64,000 bases of DNA from GCA-2697345 sp045565015 (GTDB lineage: Bacteria; Pseudomonadota; Alphaproteobacteria; Rhodobacterales; Rhodobacteraceae): assembly GCA_045565015.1 (NCBI GenBank), contig JBJLGD010000038.1, positions 1-64,000 of the forward strand, read 5' to 3'. Shown in pieces: positions 26,219-36,472 of the stretch (position 1 is its first letter; each line of letters opens with the position of its first letter). A program made the translations under genes and the position numbers. A model generated the notes under the pieces. It saw only the letters and a list, made by a program, of their open reading frames with translations. It ran no database searches and was not told the origin of the DNA.

Positions 26219-26446
26219 CTATCTTACCGAGTAAGGTAAAAGGCCAATGAAACGCGCGCGTTTGATTGCTTGAGCCAATTTACGTTGATTTTTTGCACCT
26301 ACCGATGTTATTCTTGAAGGGACAATTTTTCCCCTCTCTGAAATATACCTTTGTAGAAGTCTGATATCTTTATAATCAATTGTGGGGGCCTTATCTCCAA
26401 CGAATGGATCAGATTTACGACGCCTAAAAAATGGTTGAACTGACAT
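26219..26446 (-). CDS. rpsR: 30S ribosomal protein S18
   Basis: A 75-residue protein with DYKDIRLLQRYISERGKIVPSRITSVGAKNQRKLAQAIKRAR, the invariant S18 core that packs with S6 on the platform of the small subunit. It lies between rpsF and rplI with 19 and 11 bp spacers. Confidence 0.98.
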   Translation of the reverse strand: MSVQPFFRRRKSDPFVGDKAPTIDYKDIRLLQRYISERGKIVPSRITSVGAKNQRKLAQAIKRARFIGLLPYSVR

Positions 26447-26465
26447 TATTTTTCCTTTTAATTAA

Positions 26466-26816
26466 TTATGTGCTTGCACGACGGTCTTTGTCATCACGTT
26501 TCTGCATTTGAACACTTGGTCCATCAGCATGCTTATCTACTTTTATAGTTAGCACACGGAGAATATCCTCATTAATGCCCATAAGCCTTTCCATTTCATG
26601 AACGGCGGAAGCTGGCGAGTCTGATTTTAGGAAGTTGTAATGTCCTTTACGATTTTTTTTAATTTTGTAAGCCATAGTCTTAAGGCCCCAATATTCGTTA
26701 TCAATAATTTTACCACCATTATCGATTAAAATTTTTGAGAAATGTTCAGCAAGACCTTCGGCTTGTACATTCGAAAGGTCTTGGCGAGCAATGAATACAT
26801 GTTCATAAAGAGGCAT
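26466..26816 (-). CDS. rpsF: 30S ribosomal protein S6
   Basis: A 116-residue protein with LYEHVFIARQDLS, GGKIIDNEYWGLKTMAYKIKKNRKGHY and a final basic and acidic tail. First gene of the operon. It pairs with S18. A GGGAGG-like stretch and hairpin potential exist in the 5' leader, but I could not confirm the known S6:S18 leader motif. Confidence 0.97.
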   Translation of the reverse strand: MPLYEHVFIARQDLSNVQAEGLAEHFSKILIDNGGKIIDNEYWGLKTMAYKIKKNRKGHYNFLKSDSPASAVHEMERLMGINEDILRVLTIKVDKHADGPSVQMQKRDDKDRRAST

Positions 26817-27035
26817 GTTTTATCCTGTCTAATTTTCTTACGTGCTTCAAAGGAGGGATTTTTGTAGCCTTCGTACCCTTCCACGAGTGGCAACGTGTTT
26901 AAAATTTTAAAAACGAAGACCATCGCCGTATAACAGTTAACCAATGATATGCAAGTGAATATAATAACAATTGTGTCTTGTTCTTGTAGAGTTACACTCT
27001 CTGGTTTAGAGGTTTACTTAAAAAAGGGTTTTGAT

Positions 27036-27974
27036 ATGAAAGCGTTAGTATTTCCTGGGCAAGGATCACAATTTATAGGAATGGGAAAAGAATTATCGGA
27101 CTCTTATCCTGAAGCAAAAGCTGTATTTGATAAGGTCGATGAGGCGTTGGGTGAAAAACTGAGTACTCTCATTTGGGAGGGAAAAATAGAAGACTTGACG
27201 TTAACACGAAATACTCAACCTGCGCTTATGGCGACTTCAATGGCAGTATTTGCCGTACTTTCATCTAGTGGTGTAGATTTTAAGCAGTTTCAATACGTTC
27301 TAGGTCATTCGTTGGGTGAATATTCTGCGTTAACTGCTGCTGGATGTTTGTCTTTAGAGGATAGTGCTCGGCTGTTGAGAGTCAGAGGAGATTCCATGCA
27401 GGAGTCTGTCGCCGTTGGAGTCGGGGCAATGGCTGCTATTTTGGGATTAAATATTGAAGATGTAACGGAGATAGTGATGAAGGCTTCAAAAAATGGAATT
27501 TGTGAAATCGCTAACGATAATGACCCAGCTCAAATAGTTATCTCTGGTGAAAAAGATGTGGTAGATGACGCTATCAAAATAGCTCAGGAAAAGGGTGCAA
27601 AAAGAACAATTTTATTACCAGTCAGTGCTCCTTTTCATTGTCAAATGATGAGCCCAGCTTCTGAGGTGATGAGAAATGCTTTAGGCAGTGTTCAAATTAG
27701 TAGACCAAGGATTCCACTAATAAGCAATGTCACTGGAAGACCTACAAATGATCCGAATGAAATTCGAGAATTATTAGTTGAACAAGTAACTGGAACTGTG
27801 CAATGGCGTAGGAGTATTCTTTTCTTAGAAGAGAAAAACGTTTCTCAAGCATGGGAAATAGGTGCAGGAAAGGCTCTTTCTGGAATGATTAGGAGAACTG
27901 CCAAATCAATAGAAACTAGAAGTATAATCAAGGCACAAGATATCCTAGAAGTATTACAAACTGTTAACAACTAA
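27036..27974 (+). CDS. fabD: Malonyl-CoA--ACP transacylase
   Basis: Transfers malonyl from CoA to ACP to prime fatty-acid elongation. From ATG 27036 (AAAAAGGG upstream) it has 312 residues. The nucleophile is Ser92 in GHSLGEYSAL, with His201 in SAPFHCQMM, and the opening LVFPGQGSQFIGMG. The longer frame from 26949 adds 29 unrelated residues and is rejected. It leads the fabD-fabG-acpP-fabF cluster. Confidence 0.97.
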   Translation: MKALVFPGQGSQFIGMGKELSDSYPEAKAVFDKVDEALGEKLSTLIWEGKIEDLTLTRNTQPALMATSMAVFAVLSSSGVDFKQFQYVLGHSLGEYSALTAAGCLSLEDSARLLRVRGDSMQESVAVGVGAMAAILGLNIEDVTEIVMKASKNGICEIANDNDPAQIVISGEKDVVDDAIKIAQEKGAKRTILLPVSAPFHCQMMSPASEVMRNALGSVQISRPRIPLISNVTGRPTNDPNEIRELLVEQVTGTVQWRRSILFLEEKNVSQAWEIGAGKALSGMIRRTAKSIETRSIIKAQDILEVLQTVNN

Positions 27975-27986
27975 GGAGAGGTTTAA

Positions 27987-28724
27987 ATGTATAATCTTAA
28001 TGGGAAAAAGGCGTTGGTGACAGGAGCATCAGGCGGTATTGGGGCTGCAATTGCCACAAAGCTTCATCAAAACGGTGCTATGGTAACCCTGTCAGGGACA
28101 CGAGTGGAACCTTTGATTAAGTTAAAAGAAGAATTGGGGGATAATTCATTTGTATCACGGTGTGACCTTTCTGACGGTGATGAAGTGGGTAACCTAATCC
28201 AAACTGTTTCTTCTCAAATGAATGGACTGGATATCTTAGTTAATAACGCGGGATTAACAATGGATAATTTGTTGATGAGAATGTCTGATGAACAATGGCA
28301 AAAGGTTATTAATGTTAATTTATCTGCTACATTTAGGTTATGTAAAGACTCTTTACGAGGCATGATGAAGTCGCGTTGGGGTAGAATTATAAATATTTCT
28401 AGTGTAGTGGCGCTCACCGGAAACCCGGGTCAAAGTAATTATAGTGCTTCAAAAGCGGGAATTATAGCTCTTTCAAAGTCTCTCGCCTCCGAAGTTGCAA
28501 GCCGAGGCATTACGGTTAATTGTGTAGCTCCTGGGTTTATAAAAACTTCAATGACGGAAATGCTCACAGAAGATCAGCATAACCAAATATTAAACAAGAT
28601 ACCTGTTAATAGAATGGGGAATGTCGAGGAAATAGCCAGTGGAGTAGCTTTTTTAGCTAGTCCAGAAGCGAGTTATATTACGGGGACCACTCTTAACATA
28701 AATGGTGGTATGGCAATGATTTGA
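27987..28724 (+). CDS. fabG: 3-oxoacyl-ACP reductase
   Basis: NADPH-dependent short-chain dehydrogenase of type II fatty-acid synthesis. Cofactor motif VTGASGGIGAAIA at residues 11-23, NNAG, and the Ser-Tyr-Lys triad (NISSVVALTG, YSASKAG) are intact. Length 245. It starts 12 bp after fabD with AGGAGAGG upstream. Confidence 0.97.
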   Translation: MYNLNGKKALVTGASGGIGAAIATKLHQNGAMVTLSGTRVEPLIKLKEELGDNSFVSRCDLSDGDEVGNLIQTVSSQMNGLDILVNNAGLTMDNLLMRMSDEQWQKVINVNLSATFRLCKDSLRGMMKSRWGRIINISSVVALTGNPGQSNYSASKAGIIALSKSLASEVASRGITVNCVAPGFIKTSMTEMLTEDQHNQILNKIPVNRMGNVEEIASGVAFLASPEASYITGTTLNINGGMAMI

Positions 28725-28751
28725 TTTTTTGTTTTTTATTATTATTTACAT

Positions 28752-28779
28752 TTGCCTTAGCTATCTGATGTGATATACG
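28752..28779 (+). promoter_or_regulatory. Candidate acpP promoter
   Basis: TTGCCT (28752-28757), a 16-bp spacer and TATACG (28774-28779) in the 154-bp fabG-acpP spacer. acpP is usually expressed well above its neighbours, so a separate promoter is plausible. Confidence 0.35.
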
Positions 28780-28878
28780 CTGCGAAAGAGAAAAATTAGC
28801 TTTCATTTTTTTATGATACCGTTGGACGGTTCATGAAATCTAAAAATAGATTGTACCATTATAAAGTGAGGAAAAAAT

Positions 28879-29112
28879 ATGAGCGACATAGCAGATCGAG
28901 TAAAAAAAATCGTCGTTGAACACCTTGGCGTTGATGAGGATAAAGTTGTAGAAAACTCATCTTTTATAGATGATCTGGGGGCGGATAGCCTCGATACAGT
29001 TGAATTAGTTATGGCTTTTGAAGAGGAGTTTAGTATTGAAATTCCTGATGACGCAGCTGAAACAATCCAAACTTTTGGTGATGCTGTTAAATTTATATCC
29101 GAGGGATCATAG
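28879..29112 (+). CDS. acpP: Acyl carrier protein
   Basis: A 77-residue acidic four-helix protein. Ser37 in DDLGADSLDTVEL receives the phosphopantetheine arm. GAGG lies upstream of the ATG. It is placed between fabG and fabF as in most bacteria. Confidence 0.98.
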   Translation: MSDIADRVKKIVVEHLGVDEDKVVENSSFIDDLGADSLDTVELVMAFEEEFSIEIPDDAAETIQTFGDAVKFISEGS

Positions 29113-29330
29113 TTAGAATAGCTAAAGCGATTATTTTCGTAATAACTATCAAATACTATGATTATGATTCGTTAATTGAGGAAATCATAATATAAAAGTA
29201 TATCAAAAATTATGTTTTGGACTATAATTTAACTTCTTGAAGTTTTACTTAATACTTAAGCTTTTCTCTAAATTACTAACGCCATATAATTAATGTACAT
29301 GTTTTTAGTCAGAATAAGAGAGGCAGAAAT

Positions 29331-30590
29331 ATGAGAAGAGTTGTTGTTACCGGGCTGGGTATGGTTACCCCTTTAGGCTGTGGGGTAGAGCATACTTGGA
29401 AATCGTTACTGGAGGGGCAATCAGGCGCTACAACCATAAGTAGGTTTGACGCAAGTAATCTGGCTACTAAATATGCTTGTGAGGTACCACGGAATAATGA
29501 GAAAGAAGGAGCATTTGTACCGGATGATTGGATGACTCCAAAAGACCAACGCAAAGTAGATGATTTCATCTTGTATGGAATTTCTGCAGCGACCCAAGCC
29601 ATCAAAGACTCTGGCTGGGCACCTAATGAAAAAGAAAAACTTGAAAGAACAGGAGTGATGATAGGGTCTGGTATTGGAGGTTTGTCATCTATTGCTGAAA
29701 CAGCAGTTCTCTTAAAGGACCGGGGACCTAGGCGGGTTTCACCTTTTTTTATTCCAGGCGCACTGGTTAATCTTGTTTCTGGTCAAGTTTCTATCAAATA
29801 CGGTTTTAAGGGCCCTAATCATTCAGTTGTAACAGCGTGCTCTACCGGAGCCCATGCGATCGGGGATGCTGCTAGATTGATTATTTTTGGTGACGCTGAT
29901 GTGATGGTTGCAGGAGGAGCAGAAAGTCCTATTTGCGAGATTGGTATTGCTGGTTTCAATGCTTGTAAAGCGTTAAGTACTTCTAGGGAAAAAGATCCAG
30001 AGGTTGCCAGTCGTCCATGGGATAAAGATCGTGATGGTTTTGTCATGGGTGAGGGCGCTGGCGTAGTAGTTTTGGAAGAGTATGAGCACGCTAGAGCACG
30101 GGGAGCAAAAATATATGCCGAAATTTTAGGTTATGGCCTTTCGGGTGATGCGCATCATATAACCGCCCCACCTGATGATCACGAGGGTGCAGAGCGTGCA
30201 ATGCGATCAGCTATTGGGCACGCAAAAATTGATTCTTCTGAAATAGATTATATTAATGCTCATGGTACTTCTACTATGGCAGATACCATTGAGTTGGCTG
30301 CTGTTGAACGATTGCTTGGGTCTTCTTCCAACGGAAAATTAATGTCTTCCACTAAGTCTGCAACAGGCCATTTACTTGGAGCCGCTGGAGCGATTGAAGC
30401 GATTTTTTCAATTCTGGCTATCAGAGATCAAGTTGTTCCACCAACTATAAATCTTGATAATCCAGACGGGACAACAAAAATTAACCTATGCGCAAATGCT
30501 GCGATCCAGGGAAAGGTAGATATAGTAATGTCGAATTCATTCGGATTTGGAGGCACAAATGCCTGTCTTTTGATGGGTAAGCTTATATAA
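29331..30590 (+). CDS. fabF: 3-oxoacyl-ACP synthase II
   Basis: Condenses malonyl-ACP with acyl-ACP. A 419-residue thiolase-fold enzyme with catalytic Cys170 in VVTACSTGAH and the two histidines in NAHGTSTMADTIE and SATGHLLGAAGAIEA. GSGIGGL and FGFGGTNACL are also present. A 218-bp spacer follows acpP; mltG starts three bases after its stop. Confidence 0.97.
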   Translation: MRRVVVTGLGMVTPLGCGVEHTWKSLLEGQSGATTISRFDASNLATKYACEVPRNNEKEGAFVPDDWMTPKDQRKVDDFILYGISAATQAIKDSGWAPNEKEKLERTGVMIGSGIGGLSSIAETAVLLKDRGPRRVSPFFIPGALVNLVSGQVSIKYGFKGPNHSVVTACSTGAHAIGDAARLIIFGDADVMVAGGAESPICEIGIAGFNACKALSTSREKDPEVASRPWDKDRDGFVMGEGAGVVVLEEYEHARARGAKIYAEILGYGLSGDAHHITAPPDDHEGAERAMRSAIGHAKIDSSEIDYINAHGTSTMADTIELAAVERLLGSSSNGKLMSSTKSATGHLLGAAGAIEAIFSILAIRDQVVPPTINLDNPDGTTKINLCANAAIQGKVDIVMSNSFGFGGTNACLLMGKLI

Positions 30591-30593
30591 TCT

Positions 30594-31733
30594 ATGCACA
30601 AATCTCTAGCGTCGAATGTATTCACAATATCAATTTTTTTAATTCTATTTTTATCTATTTTTATAGGTTGGACACAATCAAAATTAAAGACTGATGGTTC
30701 TTTTTTGAATCCTGTCTGTATTCAGATTCAATCAGGTGAAAATATTAATTCGATTTCAAATAAATTAGCTGAGTTAGAATTAATAAAAAGCCCTGTTATT
30801 TTTAGAATCGGTGCTAATTATTCAAAAAAATCAACGCTTCTCAAGGCAGGATCTTTTTTGATTCCAGCAAAGTCTTCTATGTTAGAAATAATAAATCTTA
30901 TTACACGCGGTGGTAAAAATACTTGTGGTAAAGAGGTGCTATACAAAATTGGTATAACCTCTCAGAAGATAGTTGTTAGAAATTTCAATCCAAATACAGG
31001 TAAATATCTTGAAGTATTGAATTTTGATTTGGAGAATGATGTTAGACCAAAAAGTTATATAGGCTTAACAAATGAGCAGGGTGTACGATATCGTATTATA
31101 ATTGCTGAGGGTGTTAGTAGTTGGAGAATAACTAACGCATTAAAAATTGCTGATTTTTTGACAGGCTCAGTTACAAAAGTAGCCAGAGAGGGTTCGTTAG
31201 CCCCAAACAGTTACGAAGTTAGTTTTGGTACTAGCCGAGACTCTGTCATTCAACGTATGGAAAAGAAACAGAAAGATATATTAGTTCAAGCTTGGGAAGA
31301 TAGAGATTTGACAAGTCCACTGAAGACAGTGAATGAAGCCCTAATATTGGCTTCTATAATAGAGAAAGAGACGGGACTGGTTGAAGAAAGAGGGTTGGTT
31401 GCGAGTGTTTTTATTAATAGAATAAAGAATAATATGAGATTACAGACCGATCCCTCAGTAATTTATGGACTGACTAAGGGACGAAAAGTTTTGGGACGAG
31501 GCTTAAAGCGATCAGAGCTGATACTAGATACACCTTACAATACTTATGTAAATACTGGATTGCCGCCGACACCGATAGCAAATCCAGGAAAATTGGCTAT
31601 CCTCGCAGCCTTGAACCCAGCGAAAACAGATTATTTGTTTTTTGTGGCTAATGGATCTGGTGGCCATGCTTTTGCTAGAGATTTAAGAACACATAATAAG
31701 AACGTAGCTACATGGCGTGAATTAAATAAATAA
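30594..31733 (+). CDS. mltG: Endolytic murein transglycosylase (YceG family)
   Basis: Cleaves nascent glycan strands and terminates peptidoglycan elongation. A 379-residue bitopic protein with one N-terminal membrane helix (VFTISIFLILFLSIFIGW), a LysM-like segment (VCIQIQSGENINSISNKLAEL) and the YceG domain. Catalytic Glu257 lies in ILASIIEKETG, followed by VFINRIKNNMRLQTDPSVIYGL and LNPAKTDYLFFVANGSGGHAF. Its link to fabF is conserved in alphaproteobacteria. Confidence 0.95.
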   Translation: MHKSLASNVFTISIFLILFLSIFIGWTQSKLKTDGSFLNPVCIQIQSGENINSISNKLAELELIKSPVIFRIGANYSKKSTLLKAGSFLIPAKSSMLEIINLITRGGKNTCGKEVLYKIGITSQKIVVRNFNPNTGKYLEVLNFDLENDVRPKSYIGLTNEQGVRYRIIIAEGVSSWRITNALKIADFLTGSVTKVAREGSLAPNSYEVSFGTSRDSVIQRMEKKQKDILVQAWEDRDLTSPLKTVNEALILASIIEKETGLVEERGLVASVFINRIKNNMRLQTDPSVIYGLTKGRKVLGRGLKRSELILDTPYNTYVNTGLPPTPIANPGKLAILAALNPAKTDYLFFVANGSGGHAFARDLRTHNKNVATWRELNK

Positions 31734-31967
31734 AAAAATAAGGAGAAACTAATAATATTTCTCTTACTATTTAAAATGAGTGTTTATTTTAATTTATACG
31801 GAGTAAAGTCATTATATACACAATAATTTGTAACATTTTACCAGTAACTATAATCTTTGAATTTTATATCTAATACCTTAAATATTAAAAGTGACTCATG
31901 ATTATGGCAATTTTTTAGAGTTAGGTTAAAATAATCAATGTCTTTGGGAAATTAAAGGTTTTATATA

Positions 31968-32750
31968 ATGAGTGAAAAGTTGTGGATAAAAATTCGAAAT
32001 GATGCATCTAAAGCTATTATAACGGAGCCTCAATTAGAAACGGCTATTAATAGAATAATTTTAGATCACCAGTCCTTAGAAGCTTCGATCGCGTATCAGC
32101 TTTCGAAAAAAATATCTTCTCATGAAATTACTTCTGAGGTTATACAAGTTACGTGTTTGGAGGCTTTCAATGCTGATCAAAAAAAAATTGTAAAAAGTAT
32201 TGAATTAGATTTGTTAGCTATATTAGATCGTGACCCTGCGTGTAATACTGCGATGCAACCAGTATTATTTTTCAAGGGGTTTTTAGCACTACAAGCTTAT
32301 AGAGTGAGTAATTGGCTATGGAATGAAAATAGGTTTATCATGGCGCTTTTTATTCAATCTCGATTAAGTGAGGAGTTTAGTGTTGATATCCATCCAAATG
32401 CAAAAATAGGTAACGGAATTATGATTGACCACGCTCATTCGATAGTAATTGGTGAGACATCGGTTGTTGGTAATAATGTATCCATTCTCCACTCTGTTAC
32501 ACTTGGTGGAACGGGTAAAGAAGAAAAAAAGCGACATCCGACTATTGAGGATGGCGTACTAATAGGAGCTGGAGCAAAGATACTGGGAGGTATCAATATT
32601 GGCTATTGTTCGAAAATTGCTTCTGGTTCAGTAGTTTTGCGATCAATTCCTCCTAAAAAGACAGCTGCAGGGGTTCCAGCTAGGATTGTTGGGGACACGG
32701 GCTGCTCTGAACCATCGATGACCATGGATCAATTAATCATGGAAAATTAA
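31968..32750 (+). CDS. cysE: Serine O-acetyltransferase
   Basis: Makes O-acetylserine for cysteine synthesis. A 260-residue enzyme: helical N-terminal domain, then left-handed beta-helix hexapeptide repeats (IHPNAKIGNGIMIDHAHSIV, IGETSVVGNNVSILHSVTLGG) with the catalytic His-Asp region, and GVPARIVG near the C-terminus. Single gene after a 234-bp spacer in which I see no ORF. Confidence 0.95.
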   Translation: MSEKLWIKIRNDASKAIITEPQLETAINRIILDHQSLEASIAYQLSKKISSHEITSEVIQVTCLEAFNADQKKIVKSIELDLLAILDRDPACNTAMQPVLFFKGFLALQAYRVSNWLWNENRFIMALFIQSRLSEEFSVDIHPNAKIGNGIMIDHAHSIVIGETSVVGNNVSILHSVTLGGTGKEEKKRHPTIEDGVLIGAGAKILGGINIGYCSKIASGSVVLRSIPPKKTAAGVPARIVGDTGCSEPSMTMDQLIMEN

Positions 32751-32792
32751 AGCATTTCAGGTTTTGGATTAAATTTTTTTTCAAATGTTCTG

Positions 32793-34112
32793 TTAAGCTA
32801 GCATTATTTCTGGCTTTTCGAGATTATCCTTAATTTTGTTTAATAATCTCGCTCCCAGGGCACCATCTATAACTCTATGATCGATACTAAGCGTTACCTT
32901 CACGGTTGTTAAAAATTCAAGTTTATTTTTGGACTCACTAAATTTGGGTCTTTTAAAACCTTTACCAACAGCCAAAATAGCGGATTGAGGTGGATTTATG
33001 ATCGCATCAAAATTATCAATACCAAACATACCAAGATTAGATATAGAGAAGGTTCCTCCGTTATATTCATTAGGAGTTAATTTTTTACTTTTTGCTTTTT
33101 TTATCAGCTTTTTCATCTCATTCGATAACGCTGAAATAGTTTTAGTTTCAGCATTAAATAGGATCGGGGTCATTAACCCATCATCAATTGATACTGCTAC
33201 AGAAATATTAGAAGCTGAAAACTTTTGAATATGGTCTCCTGCCCAAATGACATTTGCTTCAGGGACTTGTTGTAAAGAAATTGCACAGGCTTTAATAACA
33301 AAATCATTTATGGTTAAATTGACTTCCTGATCTTTGAGGCTTTCATTAATAGATGAACGGATTTTTAATAAGTTATCAATTTCTATCTCAGCCCGTAAAT
33401 AAAAATGGGGAATAGAAGACTTAGATTCTGTCAATCTAGCTGCTATTATTTTCCTCACATTGTCTATTGGAATTTTTTCAAAATTTGTATATTCAGAAGT
33501 ATCCAAAAATGAATTTTTTGAGGAATCTCCAACATCTTTGTTTGAGGTTTTTTTTGTAATAGCTCTTTCTATATCAATCTTAATAATCCTACCTTTGGGA
33601 CCGGAACCTACTATATGATTTAGATCAATACTGTTTTCCGAGGCTATTCTCTTTGCGATTGGGGTAGCTATCGTTCTAGCACTTTCAGTTCCTAAAGGTT
33701 TTACCGAGTTTTTATCAAACGGGCTGAAATCTTGATTTATATCTTTGTTACTAGTATTATCTATAACAACCTGTTCTAATATTTTATTATTTTCTACTTC
33801 GTTAGTGGCACCAGAAGTTTTTTCTGATGATTCAAAAATCATGTCGTCATTTGTACCCGGTGTCCCATCAGAACTTTCAACTATTATTGCTATTGGTGTA
33901 TTAATTTTTATATTTTCTGTGCCTGCTTTATAAATAATTTCTTTTACTATTCCTTCGTCTGTGGCCTCTAATTCCATAGTAGCTTTATCTGTTTCAATCT
34001 CAGCTAACAAATCTCCAGCAGTCACTTTGTCACCAATTTTAACAAACCAGGCGCTCAGTGTTCCTTCTTCCATAGTTGGTGAGAGTGCAGGCATTAAGAT
34101 TTCTATGTCCAT
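32793..34112 (-). CDS. pdhC: Pyruvate dehydrogenase E2, dihydrolipoamide acetyltransferase
   Basis: Core acetyltransferase of the pyruvate dehydrogenase complex. One lipoyl domain carries Lys43 in ETDKATMELE, then a long Ser/Asn-rich linker, the peripheral subunit-binding domain (TPIAKRIASENSIDLNHIVGSGPKGRIIK) and the catalytic domain ending LSIDHRVIDGALGA with the His-Asp active site. Length 439. Last of pdhA-pdhB-pdhC; no E3 (lpd) gene follows. Confidence 0.96.
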   Translation of the reverse strand: MDIEILMPALSPTMEEGTLSAWFVKIGDKVTAGDLLAEIETDKATMELEATDEGIVKEIIYKAGTENIKINTPIAIIVESSDGTPGTNDDMIFESSEKTSGATNEVENNKILEQVVIDNTSNKDINQDFSPFDKNSVKPLGTESARTIATPIAKRIASENSIDLNHIVGSGPKGRIIKIDIERAITKKTSNKDVGDSSKNSFLDTSEYTNFEKIPIDNVRKIIAARLTESKSSIPHFYLRAEIEIDNLLKIRSSINESLKDQEVNLTINDFVIKACAISLQQVPEANVIWAGDHIQKFSASNISVAVSIDDGLMTPILFNAETKTISALSNEMKKLIKKAKSKKLTPNEYNGGTFSISNLGMFGIDNFDAIINPPQSAILAVGKGFKRPKFSESKNKLEFLTTVKVTLSIDHRVIDGALGARLLNKIKDNLEKPEIMLA

Positions 34113-34122
34113 AATTAACCTC

Positions 34123-35472
34123 CTAGCGGTAGACGACTTCTTTAACGGACTGTATAACTTCGCCAGTATTTACTAATGCTAATTTCTCTAAATTTGCAGC
34201 GTATGGCATTGGTACATCTTTTCCGCTACAATTGATTACTGGAGCGTCAAGATAGTCAAAGGCCTCTTGCATAATAACTGCACTTATGTAGTTACCAATT
34301 GAACATACTGGAAATCCTTCTTCTACTGTTATACAACGATTTGTTTTTTTTACACTTTCTATGATTGTAGTAGTATCCATTGGCCTGAGAGTTCGTAAGT
34401 CAATTACTTCAACACTTATGTCGTCTTTGGCTAGCTCTTCAGCGGCGTCTAATGCATATTTCACACCTATACCAAAGCTAACGATAGTTACATCCTCGCC
34501 TATTAACCTTATTCTTGCTTTACCAATTGGGGTAACGTAGTCCTTAGGTTCAGGGATTTCAAAACTCTCACCATAGAGTATTTCATTCTCTAAAAAAATA
34601 ACAGGGTTTGGATCTCTTATTGCAGCTTTTAGCAGCCCCTTTGCATCGTCTGCTGAATATGGAGATAAAACTTTCAATCCCGGTATATGAGAATACCAAG
34701 CGCTATAATCTTGGGAATGTTGAGCGCCAACTCTTGCTGCGGCACCATTTGGACCCCTAAAAACAATCGGACAACCCATTTGACCTCCGGACATATAAAG
34801 AGTTTTGGCTGCAGAGTTAATTATTTGATCCATTGCTTGCATAGCAAAGTTAAATGTCATGAATTCAATAATGGGAACTAAACCACCAAACGCTGCACCG
34901 ATCCCAATGCCCGCAAAGCCATGCTCAGTGATTGGGGTATCTATTACTCTTTTTGCAGAAAATTCTTCCAGCAAACCCTGTGAAATTTTGTAAGCTCCTT
35001 CATACTCTGCAACTTCTTCTCCCATTAAAAATACATTTGAGTTGGCTCGCATTTCTTCTGCCATAGCGTCACGTAACGCTTCTCTAACGGTGACACCCTT
35101 TTTTTCTTTTAGGACTAGGTTATTTTTTTCAGCACTTGTTTTATTTTGATTTTTCATCTGTGAGGAATTATTTTCAACCTTTGGATGTTCTGGAGATTTT
35201 TTTAGATTATTTTTCTTTTTGGAGCTCTCATCGGCTGTTATTAAGCTCGCTATCTTCTCATTAACTTTTATTGATTCGAGACCTTCCGGTCTAATTATTT
35301 GACCTATAATGCCGTCTTCAACTGATTCAAATTCCATTGTGGCTTTGTCAGTTTCTATTTCCGCTAAAATATCACCGGTTTTAACTTGATCTCCCTCTTT
35401 CACAAACCACTTTGCAATGGTGCCTTCTTCCATAGTCGGAGATAGTGCTGGCATTAAAATATCAATTGGCAT
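34123..35472 (-). CDS. pdhB: Pyruvate dehydrogenase E1 beta with N-terminal lipoyl domain
   Basis: Thiamine-dependent decarboxylase beta subunit. It begins with its own lipoyl domain (Lys43 in ETDKATMEFE), an arrangement known from alphaproteobacteria, then a charged linker and the transketolase-like beta domain (VREALRDAMAEEM, GEEVAEYEGAYKISQGL, DTPITEHGFAGIGIGAA). Length 449. It starts inside the last 11 bp of pdhA, so translation is coupled. Confidence 0.96.
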   Translation of the reverse strand: MPIDILMPALSPTMEEGTIAKWFVKEGDQVKTGDILAEIETDKATMEFESVEDGIIGQIIRPEGLESIKVNEKIASLITADESSKKKNNLKKSPEHPKVENNSSQMKNQNKTSAEKNNLVLKEKKGVTVREALRDAMAEEMRANSNVFLMGEEVAEYEGAYKISQGLLEEFSAKRVIDTPITEHGFAGIGIGAAFGGLVPIIEFMTFNFAMQAMDQIINSAAKTLYMSGGQMGCPIVFRGPNGAAARVGAQHSQDYSAWYSHIPGLKVLSPYSADDAKGLLKAAIRDPNPVIFLENEILYGESFEIPEPKDYVTPIGKARIRLIGEDVTIVSFGIGVKYALDAAEELAKDDISVEVIDLRTLRPMDTTTIIESVKKTNRCITVEEGFPVCSIGNYISAVIMQEAFDYLDAPVINCSGKDVPMPYAANLEKLALVNTGEVIQSVKEVVYR

Positions 35473-36463
35473 TTAACTCTACCCTGCTGCTTGAATATAT
35501 ATCAGTGAATAGTTCATCTGGGCTTGGTTCTGGACTAGTTTTACTAAATTCAGCTGCCTCATTTACAACGGTTTTAATATTTTTATCTATCTTTTTTAGA
35601 TCCTCTTCAGTGGAGTGTTTACCCTTTAAAATTAATTCTTTTATATTATCGATGGGATCACGTTCACTTCTAACTTTCTGGACTTCTTCTCTTGACCTAT
35701 ATCTTGCTGGATCAGACATTGAATGCCCTCTATATCGATACGTAACAATCTCCAGAATATAAGGTCCATGACCATCTCTGCAATGAGTAGCAGCTCTACC
35801 AGCCGCGTCTTTAACTGCTATCACGTCCATACCGTCAACTGCCTCTCCAGTTATTCCATATGCCGCACCCCTTTCCCACAATGAGGGTGATTTTGTTGAT
35901 CTAAGTACACTGGTACCCATAGCATATTGGTTGTTTTCTATAACAAATATAACCGGTAAACCCCATAGCATAGCCATATTATACGTTTCATAAACCTGGC
36001 CTTGATTTGCCGCGCCATCTCCAAAATATGTAAATGTTACTGCCTTATTTTGTAGATATTTATCGGCAAATGCTAAACCTGCTCCTATAGGAACTTGTGC
36101 TCCTACTATGCCGTGACCACCAAAAAAATTCTTTTCCCTTGAAAACATGTGCATGGATCCTCCTTTTCCTTTAGAGTATCCTCCACTTCGGCCTGTTAGC
36201 TCAGCCATGACACCTTTTGGATTCATCCCACATGCCAACATATGACCGTGATCTCTATAGGATGTAATATGCTTGTCTCCATCAACTGTAGATGCTTGAA
36301 TTCCAACAACAACAGCTTCTTGGCCTATATATAAATGACAGAAGCCACCTATTAATCCCATTCCATATAGCTGGCCGGCCTTTTCTTCAAACCTCCGGAT
36401 TAGGAGCATGTCCTGATAATATTTTAAAAGTTGATTTTTAGTAATTTTTTTACTTTTAACCAT
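35462..36463 (-). CDS. pdhA: Pyruvate dehydrogenase E1 alpha
   Basis: Binds thiamine diphosphate and decarboxylates pyruvate. The motif YFGDGAANQGQVYETYNMAMLWGLPVIFVIENN is the TPP-binding GDG...NN signature; YRYRGHSMSDPARYRSREEV carries the phosphorylation-loop-like sequence. Length 333. First of the pdh operon; a 36-bp perfect palindrome lies just upstream of its start. Confidence 0.96.
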   Translation of the reverse strand: MVKSKKITKNQLLKYYQDMLLIRRFEEKAGQLYGMGLIGGFCHLYIGQEAVVVGIQASTVDGDKHITSYRDHGHMLACGMNPKGVMAELTGRSGGYSKGKGGSMHMFSREKNFFGGHGIVGAQVPIGAGLAFADKYLQNKAVTFTYFGDGAANQGQVYETYNMAMLWGLPVIFVIENNQYAMGTSVLRSTKSPSLWERGAAYGITGEAVDGMDVIAVKDAAGRAATHCRDGHGPYILEIVTYRYRGHSMSDPARYRSREEVQKVRSERDPIDNIKELILKGKHSTEEDLKKIDKNIKTVVNEAAEFSKTSPEPSPDELFTDIYSSSRVELNAN

Positions 36464-36472
36464 TTTCTGCCT

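Noticed and set aside
26817..26940. S6:S18-binding leader motif of rpsF
   Set aside because: A GGAAGGG/CCCTCC pairing exists, but I could not find the expected bulged CCG element; a covariance-model search would decide.
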